From Sphingomonas ginsengisoli An et al. 2013 (GTDB taxonomy: Bacteria; Pseudomonadota; Alphaproteobacteria; Sphingomonadales; Sphingomonadaceae), in contig NZ_CP045434.1 of the NCBI RefSeq assembly GCF_009363895.1, positions 2,046,001 to 2,110,000 on the forward strand: 64,000 nucleotides of DNA, given 5' to 3'. A program made the translations under genes and the position numbers. Within the stretch, counting starts at the first letter, position 1. Every line of letters starts with the position of its first letter. The notes under the pieces are model-generated. The model was given only the letters and a program-made list of their open reading frames with translations. It searched no databases and was not told the origin of the DNA. Below are positions 54,572 through 63,544 of this stretch, in pieces.

Positions 54572-55127
54572 GCGCTCCATCCTGCTCGTTGCCGCCCTGC
54601 TCGTCATCGCCGGTTGCGATAGGCAAGTTTCCTCCAACGGCCAAGTCGCCGCGAACGCCGCCGCGGGCGACACCGCCGCCAAGCCCCCGGCCAGCAAGCT
54701 CGACCGTAGCCATGCGGGCCAACCCGCCCCCGACGTCGGCTTCGTCAACGGCGACGGCGAAGACGCCAGCCTCGCGGGTTTCTCGGGAAAGCCGCTGCTG
54801 ATGAACCTGTGGGCGACCTGGTGCGCCCCGTGCATCAAGGAATTGCCGACCCTCGACAAGCTCGCCGCGACTCCCGGCGCGCCGCAGGTCCTCGCGCTGA
54901 GCCAGGACATGCAGCCGCAGTCCACCGTCGCCGCCTTCCTCGACGAGAAGAAGATCGGGCTCGACAGCTACCAGGACAAGGAAATGGCGATGAGCAGCGC
55001 GCTCGGCGTCCAGACCCTGCCGACCACCGTGCTCTACAGCTCGGAGGGCAAGGAGATCTGGCGCTATACGGGCGAGATGGACTGGACCAGTCCGCAGGCC
55101 CGCCAGCTCCTCGCCGAAGCCAAGTAA
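54570..55127 (+). CDS. TlpA-family thioredoxin-like lipoprotein
   Basis: A 185-residue lipoprotein (lipobox LVIAGC) with a thioredoxin fold: DASLAGFSGKPLLMNLWATW, active site WCAPCIKELP, ALSQDMQPQ, and the cis-proline region VQTLPTTVLY. Probably a periplasm-facing disulfide reductase used in cytochrome or envelope-protein maturation. The start codon overlaps the divergent lipoprotein start, so the promoters must lie inside each other's coding region. The DUF885 gene follows 26 bases later. Confidence 0.9.
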   Translation: MRSILLVAALLVIAGCDRQVSSNGQVAANAAAGDTAAKPPASKLDRSHAGQPAPDVGFVNGDGEDASLAGFSGKPLLMNLWATWCAPCIKELPTLDKLAATPGAPQVLALSQDMQPQSTVAAFLDEKKIGLDSYQDKEMAMSSALGVQTLPTTVLYSSEGKEIWRYTGEMDWTSPQARQLLAEAK

Positions 55128-55153
55128 CCGCTCACCCCACCGGAGGTTTGTCC

Positions 55154-56983
55154 ATGCGTCATCTGCCCTCGCTCGCCCTCGCGCTCGCGCTTGCCGCCAC
55201 CCCGGCGGGCCTCGCGCTGGCCCAGCCCGCCGCCGCGCCGGCCGCCGCCACCCCGGCCAGCGAGGATGCCCGCCTGACCGCTTTCCTCGACGCCGAATTC
55301 GCCGCTGACTTGAAGCTGCGCCCGCAGCTCGCCACCCGGCTGGGGATCAAGGAGGGCGAGGACCGGCTCGACGACAATAGCGAGGCCGGCCAACTCGCCC
55401 GGCTCGAAGCCCGCCGCGCCAGCGTCGCGCGGATGAAGGCGCAGTTCGACCGGGCCAAGCTGTCGCCGTCCGGGCAGACCAACTTCGACATCTGGCAGAC
55501 CGAGCTCGACCGCGCCGAGCTGCAATATCAATATCGCCGCTTCCAGCCGCCCTTCTATTCCTTCCTTTATTCGGCGCACACCACGCTGCCCGACTTCATG
55601 ATCAATACGCACACGGTCGCCGACGCCGCCGACATGCGCGCCTACAACGCCCGGCTGAAGGCGATTCCCGCCGCGCTCGACACCGCCATGGGGCTGAGCA
55701 AGCAGTCCGACGACGCCGGCATCCGCGCCCCGCGCTTCCAGGTCGAGCGGGTGATCAGCGGCAGCCGCACCCTCATCAGCGGCGCGCCCTTCGACGGCGG
55801 CAAGGACTCGCCGTTGTGGGCCGATGCGCAGGCCAAGGTCGCCAAGCTGCGCACCGCGGGCAAGTTCACCCCGGCCGAGGCCAACGCGCTGCTCGCCGAC
55901 GCGCGCACCTCAGTCCTCGGATTGAAGCCGGTCTACGAACGGATCATCGCCTGGGCGACGAGCGAACTGCCGCGCGCGCCTTCCGGTCGGGTCGGGGCGA
56001 TCTCGCTCCCCGGCGGCAAGGCCTGGTACGCCACCGCGCTTAAGATCAACACCACGCTCGACCTCAGCGCCGACCAGATCCACGCCATCGGCCTCAAGGA
56101 AGTCGCGCGAATCGAGGGCGAGCAGGACGCGCTCGCCCGCTCGGCCGGCTTCGCCAATCGCCAGGCCTTTTACGACGACCGGGCGAAGCGCTTCCCGCCG
56201 GCCGACTATACCGACGTCACCCGCCAGGAATATCTGACCCGCGCCAACGCCGCGGTCGCGCACAACCGCGAGTTGCTCCCGGCGCGCTTCAACAACCTGC
56301 CCCAATACAAGGCCGAAGTCGTCCGCGAGCCCTCGTTCAGCGAGGTCGCCGGCGGCGCCGCCCATGCCAGCGGGCCCAGCCCCGACGGCGTCCGCCCGGG
56401 CCGGGTCTACGTCCACCTGCTCGGCAAGACCGAGGACCCCGCCGCGGTCTACGACCTGATGTGCCACGAGGGCATTCCCGGTCACGTCATGGCCGGCGAC
56501 ATCCAGGTCCGCCAGACCGGCACCCCCAAGTTCCGCCGCTCGGGCGGCTATGTCGCCTTCAACGAGGGCTGGGCGCTCTATGCCGAGCTGCTGTGCAAGG
56601 AGATGGGCGCCTATCCCGACGTCGCCGCCGACTTCATGCGCCTCGACGCCGAGCTGTTCCGCGCCAGCCGGCTGGTAGTCGACACCGGCATTCACGCCGA
56701 GGGTTGGACCGAGGAGCAGGCGGTTGCCTACATGATCAAGACCGGCCGCCTGTCGCCCGAAAGCGCCCGCTCCGAAGTGCGCCGCTACATCACGCTCCCC
56801 GGCCAGGCGACCGGCTACAAGATCGGGATGCTCAAGATCATGGAGCTGCGCAGCCGCGCGCAGAAAGCGCTCGGCCCGAAGTTCGACATCAAGGCCTTCG
56901 ACGACCTCATCATCGCCGAAGGCTCGCAGCCGCTCCCGGTGCTCGAGCGGCGTGTCGACAACTGGGTCGCCTCCCAGCGCTAG
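55154..56983 (+). CDS. Exported DUF885-family peptidase-like protein
   Basis: A 609-residue protein with signal peptide (ending ATPAGLALAQ) and the DUF885 core. The zinc-site-like motif is CHEGIPGHVMAGD, followed by AFNEGWALYAELLCKEMG. Substrate-lining segments are YKAEVVREPSFSEVAGG and LPGQATGYKIGMLKIMELR. These proteins are probably metallopeptidases or dipeptidases of the envelope. A GGAGG site precedes the ATG. Probably transcribed with tlpA. Confidence 0.9.
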   Translation: MRHLPSLALALALAATPAGLALAQPAAAPAAATPASEDARLTAFLDAEFAADLKLRPQLATRLGIKEGEDRLDDNSEAGQLARLEARRASVARMKAQFDRAKLSPSGQTNFDIWQTELDRAELQYQYRRFQPPFYSFLYSAHTTLPDFMINTHTVADAADMRAYNARLKAIPAALDTAMGLSKQSDDAGIRAPRFQVERVISGSRTLISGAPFDGGKDSPLWADAQAKVAKLRTAGKFTPAEANALLADARTSVLGLKPVYERIIAWATSELPRAPSGRVGAISLPGGKAWYATALKINTTLDLSADQIHAIGLKEVARIEGEQDALARSAGFANRQAFYDDRAKRFPPADYTDVTRQEYLTRANAAVAHNRELLPARFNNLPQYKAEVVREPSFSEVAGGAAHASGPSPDGVRPGRVYVHLLGKTEDPAAVYDLMCHEGIPGHVMAGDIQVRQTGTPKFRRSGGYVAFNEGWALYAELLCKEMGAYPDVAADFMRLDAELFRASRLVVDTGIHAEGWTEEQAVAYMIKTGRLSPESARSEVRRYITLPGQATGYKIGMLKIMELRSRAQKALGPKFDIKAFDDLIIAEGSQPLPVLERRVDNWVASQR

Positions 56984-57088
56984 GAGCACACCGCCGTTGC
57001 CGGCGCGCGGCGGACCTGCGACAAGTGTGGCGGCGCCTGCCCGATGGTGGCGCCCTGTCGCGTCTTCCTCATGCAGAAGGACCGCGCC

Positions 57089-57457
57089 ATGCCTCTCGCT
57101 CCCCGCTTCACCCTCACCCTCGCGCTGGTCTCGACCACGGCCATGGCCGCCGGCGACCTGTTGCCCTTGAAACAGGGCATCTATGTTCCCGTCGGCCATG
57201 CCTGCCGCGGCGCGTCCAATGCCGAGATGGTCAACTATTGGGGCGGGCGCAGCTCGATCGGCGTGGCCCAGGCCGAATGCAGCATCGCCCGCCTGGTGAA
57301 GCGCGGCAACGTCTACACCCTCCACGATCGCTGCCGCGATATCCAGAGCGGTGACATGATCGAAGGCGGGGCGACCGTGCTCACCATCACCAGCCCGACC
57401 GCCTTCGCCATGGCCGGCACGCGCTACCGTTACTGCGGCGCCCGTCCGACCTTCTAG
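57089..57457 (+). CDS. Small exported Cys-containing protein
   Basis: A 122-residue protein with signal peptide (LTLALVSTTAMAAG). The mature part is short, has four cysteines (GHACRGA, AECSIAR, DRCRDIQ, YRYCGAR) and the pattern LKQGIYVPVGHAC, seen in small exported sphingomonad proteins. The start is placed at 57089 (AGGA site); 57071 is possible. Function unknown. Confidence 0.68.
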   Translation: MPLAPRFTLTLALVSTTAMAAGDLLPLKQGIYVPVGHACRGASNAEMVNYWGGRSSIGVAQAECSIARLVKRGNVYTLHDRCRDIQSGDMIEGGATVLTITSPTAFAMAGTRYRYCGARPTF

Positions 57458-57466
57458 GCGCTTGCC

Positions 57467-58231
57467 TCACTTGGGCGGGGCGGAGTCCTTCATCTGCGCA
57501 CCGAGCGCGGCGCCGCTCTTGGCGATGTCGGGCATCATCCGCATCATGTCGGGCAGCGCCGCGACCATGCCGTGCATGACGTCGGGCTCGAACCACATGC
57601 CGATCATCTCGCGGCCATAAGCGGCGCCGGTCGGGGTCGCCAGGAAGGCCTGGATCTCGGCCAATTGGCGGGCGTCGAACTTGCGCGCCAGTGCCCGCGC
57701 CATGCCCTCGCGGAAGCGCGGCTCGGCGACGTCGCCGAACTTCACCAGCGTGGTCTGGACGAAGGCCTTGCCGGCGGCGACTTTGGCGTCGAAATTGGCG
57801 TCGCCCTTGGCCAGGCTGACCCGCAGCGGCTCGGTGCTCGGCGGCTTGGCCATGGCATTCTTGCGCGGGGCGGTGGGCGGAATCATCGCCTCGAAATCGG
57901 CCTCGCTCATCGACAGCACGCGGTCGACGGTGCGGTCGATGAAGCCGTTCATCGCGCTGGCATAGGTGCCGTTGGGAAACATCGTGATCGCCGCCTGGCG
58001 AGCGACCACCAGCCGCGCCGCATCGGGTTCGGGCCCGGCCGGGAACAGCAGGTCCATCATCTTGCTCATCATCGCCATCATCTCGGCCGGGCTGGGTGCC
58101 GGCCGGCTCTTGGCCGGCGCGGCCGCCGGCGCGGTCGCCCGCGGCTTGGCCTTGGTCGAAGCGGTGGCATTGGCGGCGCTGGGCACGACGACGGCGGCGC
58201 AGGCGGCGAGCACAAACAACTTGCTGGTCAC
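57467..58231 (-). CDS. Exported DUF2059-family protein
   Basis: A 254-residue protein with signal peptide (LFVLAACAAVVVPSAANA), an Ala/Pro/Lys-rich spacer, and a helical domain with VVARQAAITMFPNG, the DUF2059-like FRE-GMARALARKFDARQLAE segment, and FLATPTGAAYGREM. Function unknown. The GTG at 58231 follows a GGGGGA purine run by about 9 bases. Confidence 0.78.
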   Translation of the reverse strand: MTSKLFVLAACAAVVVPSAANATASTKAKPRATAPAAAPAKSRPAPSPAEMMAMMSKMMDLLFPAGPEPDAARLVVARQAAITMFPNGTYASAMNGFIDRTVDRVLSMSEADFEAMIPPTAPRKNAMAKPPSTEPLRVSLAKGDANFDAKVAAGKAFVQTTLVKFGDVAEPRFREGMARALARKFDARQLAEIQAFLATPTGAAYGREMIGMWFEPDVMHGMVAALPDMMRMMPDIAKSGAALGAQMKDSAPPK

Positions 58232-58292
58232 GATAGAAATTCCCCCATTGATCGTCGTTGAGTAAGGCCCCCCACAGGCCGGTTCAATCCAA

Positions 58293-58331
58293 GAAAAAAG
58301 GCCCCGCCGGACAAGCCGACGGAGCCTTTTT
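58293..58331. terminator. Bidirectional Rho-independent terminator
   Basis: An 11-bp stem (58300-58310 and 58316-58326) with G-T pairs encloses ACAAG. It has a T-run on each side (TTTTT on plus; TTTTTT on minus), and lies just after the RTX protease stop. Confidence 0.85.
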
Positions 58332-58350
58332 CCTTCAATCGGTGCGCCGC

Positions 58351-59928
58351 TCAGGCGTGGTAGAGCACGTCGCTCGTCAGGTTGACGGTCGAGCCCAGCA
58401 CGATGATCGTCATGTCGACCGAGCCATTGTGGTCGGTGTCGATCCCGATCGTGTGGGTCGCCGCATTCCAGCTGACCCAGCCGCTGGTCGCCCCGGCGAC
58501 ATTGCGCAGGTCGAGCTTGTCGGCGCCGGTCTGGAAGTCCTTGACCGTGTCGGTGGAGCCGTCCTTGTCGAACACGAAGGTGTCGTTGCCGGTCCCGCCC
58601 CACAGCTCGTCATTGCCGCCGAAGCCGCGCAACACGTCGTCGCCGCCATTGCCCTTGAGCACGTTGGCGACGTCATTGCCCCACAGCAGGTCGCGGGCCG
58701 AACCGCCGGTCGCATTCTCGATCGTCGTGCCGTAGGCAATCGAGAAGTTCTGATATTCGGTGGTGCGGATCCCGGCGACCCCCACGTCCGCGGCGATCCG
58801 CGAGGCATTGCCGGTCATGTAGCTGTTGGCGACCGCGTCGATGTACGACTGCGGCGTCGGCCCGAGTCCACCGTCGACGTCGTAGCCGGCGATCTTCGAC
58901 AGGTCGGCGCGCGCGGCGTTGATGACGTCAGCGCTCGGCACCGCGCCGCCGATCGAGCTGAACGCGCCCGCGTGCAGATCGAGGAACTGCGACACGGTGA
59001 AGCCCGACAGATCGATCGTGTCCTTGCCGCCTGCGTCATAGACCGACAGGTAGGGGAAGGGGTTCTTGGTGAAGTCGTAGACCGCGTTGCCGGCGTTCGA
59101 ATTGAACCCGTAGACGGTGTCCCCCGCCCGCGTGGTCGGGTCGGCGCCATATTTTTCCTGGATGACGAAGATGTCGTGCAGCAGCGGCGTCTGCGCATTG
59201 CTGTTCACGAATTGCGTCCAGTTGACGATCCGCGCGCCGGTCGAACCCGCGCTCCAGTAGGACATGATCGTATACTGGGTCGAATCCTGCGCATACTCCG
59301 CATAATTGGCGTAGGTCAGGTCGAGATTCGGGTCGTAGTTGTAGTTGCCCGGATGCGACAGGCCGAGCGTGTGGCCGAGTTCGTGGATCAGCGTCGTGTT
59401 GCCGTAGCCGCCGAACGTGAACCACTTGTTGGTCCAGTTACCGCCCTGACTTGCCGGCGCGTTCGGATCGTTGGTGAACACGTCGCTCTGGAACTTCCAG
59501 CCGCGCTGGCCGGGATAATAGGCATAGGCCTGCGCCGGATCGAGCGAATTGGCGAAGACGATGTCCGCGCCCTGGCCGTTGGTTTCGCGGAAGCTCTCCG
59601 GGATGAGGTCATCCCACAGCTTGATCGCCGCGCGCGCCGCCGCCTCTTGGTCGGGCGTGTAGTTCGACAGCCCGTAGCCGGCGGTGAAGCCGAAATTGGG
59701 ATTGTTGTAGAGCCCGGTCAGGTGCTGCAGGTCGAGGAAGGTGTAGGTGATGACACCGTTCGACGCCTTGAGCTCGGGACCGGCGTCGAGATGGCTGGTG
59801 ACCGAATTCGTCCCGGTCAGCGGAAGGATCGGCTTCCCGGCGTAGGTGTAGCCGACATAGTTATCGAGGTTGATGAAATCCTGAGGCTGGATCTTGGTCG
59901 TCAGACTATTGGTGCGCGGCAATGACAT
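58351..59928 (-). CDS. Serralysin-like M10 RTX metalloprotease
   Basis: A 525-residue protein with no N-terminal signal, as expected for type I secretion. The zinc motif is HELGHTLGLSH (H182, E183, H186, H192) with the Met-turn IMSYW (M222). The peptidase is followed by the M10 serralysin C-terminal domain (YGADPTTRAGDTVYGFNSN) and RTX nonapeptides (GGDDVLRGFGGNDELWGGTGNDTF) that bind Ca2+. A DLRNVAGATSGWV segment and an uncleaved C-terminal secretion signal end the protein. No inhibitor or ABC exporter genes flank it. The gene ends in a strong bidirectional terminator. Confidence 0.93.
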   Translation of the reverse strand: MSLPRTNSLTTKIQPQDFINLDNYVGYTYAGKPILPLTGTNSVTSHLDAGPELKASNGVITYTFLDLQHLTGLYNNPNFGFTAGYGLSNYTPDQEAAARAAIKLWDDLIPESFRETNGQGADIVFANSLDPAQAYAYYPGQRGWKFQSDVFTNDPNAPASQGGNWTNKWFTFGGYGNTTLIHELGHTLGLSHPGNYNYDPNLDLTYANYAEYAQDSTQYTIMSYWSAGSTGARIVNWTQFVNSNAQTPLLHDIFVIQEKYGADPTTRAGDTVYGFNSNAGNAVYDFTKNPFPYLSVYDAGGKDTIDLSGFTVSQFLDLHAGAFSSIGGAVPSADVINAARADLSKIAGYDVDGGLGPTPQSYIDAVANSYMTGNASRIAADVGVAGIRTTEYQNFSIAYGTTIENATGGSARDLLWGNDVANVLKGNGGDDVLRGFGGNDELWGGTGNDTFVFDKDGSTDTVKDFQTGADKLDLRNVAGATSGWVSWNAATHTIGIDTDHNGSVDMTIIVLGSTVNLTSDVLYHA

Positions 59929-60079
59929 CGACTCGGTCTCCTCCGCCGACAGCAGCCGGCAACCGCTCGAAGCTGTCGCCTCGTTCAGCCGGCGTCAACC
60001 TTTTATTAAGGAAGTTTCTCGTTGATTTAGAACGGCTTTGTTTCGATGTTCACGAATGTGCCACCTTCGCACAGGCCGT

Positions 60080-60898
60080 TCAGTCGCGCAGCAGTTCGTT
60101 GATGCTGGTCTTGGACCGCGTGCGTTCGTCGACGCGCTTGACGATCACCGCGCAGGCGAGGCTCGGCGCCCCGTCCTTGCCCGGCAGGCTGCCCGGCACC
60201 ACCACCGAATAAGCGGGCACGCGGCCGTACATCACCTCGCCCGAGGCACGGTCGACGATCTTGGTACTCGCGCCGAGGAACACGCCCATGCTGAGGACCG
60301 CGCCGCGTTCCACCACCACGCCCTCGGCCACTTCGGAGCGCGCCCCGATGAAGCAATCGTCCTCGATGATCACCGGACCCGCCTGCAGCGGCTCGAGCAC
60401 CCCGCCAATCCCGGCGCCACCCGAGATGTGGACGTTGCGGCCGATCTGCGCGCAGCTGCCCACCGTCGCCCAGGTGTCGACCATCGTTCCCTCGCCGACA
60501 TAGGCGCCGAGGTTGACGAAGCTCGGCATCAGCACCGCGCCCGGCGCGACATAGGCACCGCGACGGACGATCGCGCCCGGCACCGCGCGGAAGCCGGCCT
60601 TGGTGAACTCGTCGGCGCCCCAGCCCTCGAACTTGCTCGGCACCTTGTCCCACCAGTTCGCCCCGCCCGGCCCGCCGGCGATGGCCGCCATCGGGTTCAG
60701 CCGGAAGCTCAGCAGCACCGCTTTCTTGAGCCACTGGTTGACCCGCCAGCCATCGGCGGTCGGCTCGGCGACCCGCGCCTCGCCGCTATCGAGCAGCCGC
60801 AACGCTTCCTCGACCGACGACCGGAGCGTCGCGCAATCGAGGTCGAGATTGTCGCGCTGTTCCCACGCGCCCTCGATGATCCCCTGCAGCTCGCTCAC
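60080..60898 (-). CDS. dapD: 2,3,4,5-tetrahydropyridine-2,6-dicarboxylate N-succinyltransferase
   Basis: A step of lysine/diaminopimelate synthesis using succinyl-CoA. The 272-residue trimeric left-handed beta-helix enzyme has [58 protein letters not shown] and [20 protein letters not shown] coils (here [16 protein letters not shown]). The GTG at 60898 overlaps the previous stop (GTGA) and follows GGGAGAAG; the 60928 extension is less likely. Confidence 0.95.
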   Translation of the reverse strand: MSELQGIIEGAWEQRDNLDLDCATLRSSVEEALRLLDSGEARVAEPTADGWRVNQWLKKAVLLSFRLNPMAAIAGGPGGANWWDKVPSKFEGWGADEFTKAGFRAVPGAIVRRGAYVAPGAVLMPSFVNLGAYVGEGTMVDTWATVGSCAQIGRNVHISGGAGIGGVLEPLQAGPVIIEDDCFIGARSEVAEGVVVERGAVLSMGVFLGASTKIVDRASGEVMYGRVPAYSVVVPGSLPGKDGAPSLACAVIVKRVDERTRSKTSINELLRD

Positions 60899-61566
60899 TG
60901 TTCTTCTCCCAACAATTTTTCCAGCCACTCACCGACATCGCGGATCGTCACGTCGATATGGCCCGGCTCGGCATCGTGGTTGCCCCGCTCGGAGCCATTG
61001 TCCACCCACACCGTCGTCATGCCGAGCGCTTTGGCCGGCCGCAAATTCTGCGCCATGTCCTCGACCATGCAGGCGCGGGCCGGGTCGATCCCGAAGCTCG
61101 CCAGCATCAGCCGATAGCCGTGCGGGTCGGGCTTGGGCCGAAGCTCGGAGGCGATGATGTCGTGCAGCTGCTCGAACTGGTCGGCCGCGCCGATCCGCTC
61201 GAGCACGCGCCGCGCATAAGGCGCATCGCCGTTGGTGAAGACGAACTTGCGCCCCGGCAGCCGGCCCAACCCCCGCACCAGCCGCGCGTCGGGCGCGACC
61301 CGGTCGAGCGGAATGTCGTGAACGTCGTCGAGGAAATGGTGGGGATCGATGTCATGCTCGGCCATCAGCCCGGCGAGCGTCGTCCCGTGGGCATGGAAAT
61401 GCGCCTTCTGCACCCGCTTCGCCTCAGCGGCATCGCAGCCCTTCAACTGCCGGATATAGGCCTGCATCCGCTCGTCGATCAGCCCGAACAGCCCGGTCGA
61501 CGCCGGGTAGAGGCAGTTGTCGAGGTCGAACACCCAGTCGGTGATATGGGCAAAGCGCGGGTCCAT
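60895..61566 (-). CDS. Pyrimidine 5'-nucleotidase (HAD family, SdtI-like)
   Basis: A 223-residue HAD phosphatase: motif [21 protein letters not shown], motif II FVFTNGD, motif III Lys in [15 protein letters not shown], and motif [19 protein letters not shown]. The Asp-Leu-Asp-Asn opening is typical of the nucleotidase group. Coupled to dapD by a GTGA overlap. An alternative is a generic HAD hydrolase; the motif pattern favours the nucleotidase. Confidence 0.87.
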   Translation of the reverse strand: MDPRFAHITDWVFDLDNCLYPASTGLFGLIDERMQAYIRQLKGCDAAEAKRVQKAHFHAHGTTLAGLMAEHDIDPHHFLDDVHDIPLDRVAPDARLVRGLGRLPGRKFVFTNGDAPYARRVLERIGAADQFEQLHDIIASELRPKPDPHGYRLMLASFGIDPARACMVEDMAQNLRPAKALGMTTVWVDNGSERGNHDAEPGHIDVTIRDVGEWLEKLLGEEQ

Positions 61567-61633
61567 GCGCCCGCGTCCTTGCGAGGAGCGCCGCGCCGAC
61601 GCAACCGCTCCGGTCGGAATATCCGACCAAACC

Positions 61634-61661
61634 GTCATGCTGAACTCGTTTCAGCATCCAT
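61634..61661. repeat. Sphingomonad intergenic repeat (copy 2)
   Basis: An exact inverted copy of 15383-15410. A decayed second arm (ATGGAACAGGTTCAGG and so on) lies 30 bases further on, so the hairpin is largely lost. It sits in the 220-base gap between the divergent nucleotidase and TauE-family genes. Confidence 0.75.
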
Positions 61662-61787
61662 CCTCGCGCCTCGCCACGGGCGGAGATTTTGAACATGGAA
61701 CAGGTTCAGGTTGACGATCGCGAGAGAAAGGCTCTCACGGCTTGACCCTTTGTCCCCGCGCCCTTTCCCGCTAGCCTGCCCCGACGC

Positions 61788-62699
61788 ATGGACATCTACC
61801 TCCCGATCGCCGGCATGTCCGTCAGTGCGCCGCTGATCGTGGTGCTCGGCTTTCTGGTCGGCATCCTGTCCGGCCTGTTCGGCGTCGGCGGCGGGTTTCT
61901 GACCACCCCGCTCCTCATCTTCTACGGCATTCCTCCTGCGGTCGCGGTCGCCTCGGCGACCACCCAGCTGACGGGCGCCAGCGTCTCGGGCGTGCTCGCG
62001 CACATGCGCCGCGGCGGGGTCGATTTCCGGATGGGCGGAGTGATGATCGCCGGCGGCCTCGTCGGCAGCGCGAGCGGGGCGGGCATCTTCCGCCTGCTCC
62101 AGTCGAGCGGCCAGATCGATACCGTCATCGGCATCCTCTACGTCCTCCTGCTCGGCTCGATCGGCGGGCTGATGCTCCGCGACGCGGCAATCGCGCTCGG
62201 CTGGATCGCCACCGCCGCCCCCGCCGAGCCCCGCCCCCGTCACAAGAGCTGGATCGCCGGTCTGCCCGGCCGCTGGCGCTTCTATGCCTCGGGCCTCTAT
62301 CTCTCGCCGATCGCCCCGGCGCTGCTCGGCTTCGCCGCGGGCGTGCTGACCGTGCTGCTCGGGGTCGGCGGCGGCTTCATCCTCGTCCCGGCGATGATCT
62401 ATTTGCTCGGCATGGCGACGCGGGTGGTGGTCGGCACCAGCCTCGTCATGATCCTCGCGGTCAGCGCGGCGACCACCATGATCCATGCGCTGACCACCCA
62501 GTCGGTCGACATCGTCCTCGCCGCCCTGCTCCTGGTCGGCGGCGTGATCGGCGCACAGGTCGGCGCGATCCTCACCACCCGGATCAAGCCCGACTATCTC
62601 CGCCTCGCCCTCGCGCTGATCATCCTGCTGGTCGCGGCGCGGATGGCGCTCGGGCTCACCTATCGCCCGGACGAGATCTTCTCGATCGAATATCTGTGA
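61788..62699 (+). CDS. Sulfite exporter TauE/SafE-family membrane protein
   Basis: A 303-residue protein with about eight helices in two repeats. Each repeat begins with a Gly-rich segment: GILSGLFGVGGGFLTTPLLI near residue 25 and AGVLTVLLGVGGGFILVPAM near residue 180, the TauE/SafE signature. The substrate is probably an organic anion such as sulfite, but not assured. The stop overlaps the next start (GTGA). Confidence 0.9.
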   Translation: MDIYLPIAGMSVSAPLIVVLGFLVGILSGLFGVGGGFLTTPLLIFYGIPPAVAVASATTQLTGASVSGVLAHMRRGGVDFRMGGVMIAGGLVGSASGAGIFRLLQSSGQIDTVIGILYVLLLGSIGGLMLRDAAIALGWIATAAPAEPRPRHKSWIAGLPGRWRFYASGLYLSPIAPALLGFAAGVLTVLLGVGGGFILVPAMIYLLGMATRVVVGTSLVMILAVSAATTMIHALTTQSVDIVLAALLLVGGVIGAQVGAILTTRIKPDYLRLALALIILLVAARMALGLTYRPDEIFSIEYL

Positions 62700-63460
62700 T
62701 CCGTCGGCTCGCCCTCCTCCTCGCGCTTGCTCCCTTCCTCAGCGCCCAGACCGCGCCGACGCTGGTGCCCGACATCTCGGCGCGGCGGATCGACATCCAG
62801 TACAGCTTCACCGGCGCGCAGCTCCTGCTGTTCGGCGCGATCGTCTACCCGCGCGGCCGGGTGCCCGAGGCGCCGGCCGACATCGTGGTGGTGCTGAAAG
62901 GTCCGAGCCAGCCGATCATGGTGCGCGAGAAGCAGCGCCTCGCCGGCATCTGGACCAATGCCGATTCGAACCGCTTCCGCTCGGCCCCCGGCTTCTACGC
63001 GGTCGCCTCCTCGCGCCCGATCTCCACATTGGTCGATAGCCGCACCGCCGCCATTTACGAGCTCGGCCTGCAGAACCTCCAGCTCTCGCCCGGCGGCGGT
63101 GCCCAGCCCGACAAGGAACGGCGCTTCGAAGCCGGATTGCTCGACCTGCGCCGCCGCCAAGGCCTCTATGTCGAGGACGGCTCGGGGGTCGAGATTAGCG
63201 CCAACGTCCTCTACCGCGCGCGCATCTTCATCCCCAGCCAGGTCCCGGTCGGCACCTACACGGCCGAGACCTTCCTGATCGAGCGCGGCAAGGTCATCGC
63301 CGCTGCCACCAAGGAAATCCAGGTCGGCAAGTCGGGGTTCGAGCGGGTGGTCGCCCAGGCCGCCCGACGCCACGCCTTCGCCTATGGCCTCGCCGCGGTT
63401 GCGTTGTCGCTGTTCCTCGGCTGGGCCGCCGCCGCCGCCTTCCGCCGCCGCGGCGCCTAA
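62696..63460 (+). CDS. TIGR02186-like transmembrane partner of TauE
   Basis: A 254-residue exported protein: N-terminal signal (LALLLALAPFLSA), an extracytoplasmic beta-rich domain (RIDIQYSFTGAQLLLFGAIV, GFYAVASSRPIS), and one C-terminal membrane helix (LAAVALSLFLGWAAAAAFRR). This family (CHP02186) is normally encoded directly beside TauE exporters, as here. Probably a folding or gating partner of the exporter; function unproven. Confidence 0.88.
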   Translation: MIRRLALLLALAPFLSAQTAPTLVPDISARRIDIQYSFTGAQLLLFGAIVYPRGRVPEAPADIVVVLKGPSQPIMVREKQRLAGIWTNADSNRFRSAPGFYAVASSRPISTLVDSRTAAIYELGLQNLQLSPGGGAQPDKERRFEAGLLDLRRRQGLYVEDGSGVEISANVLYRARIFIPSQVPVGTYTAETFLIERGKVIAAATKEIQVGKSGFERVVAQAARRHAFAYGLAAVALSLFLGWAAAAAFRRRGA

Positions 63461-63544
63461 CGCCCCCGCGTGACGGAATCTTAACTGCGGCGGCGTTAAC
63501 CTTGGCTCCTTATTCCAGCGTATCTGTGCGGAGCCGACCATTTC

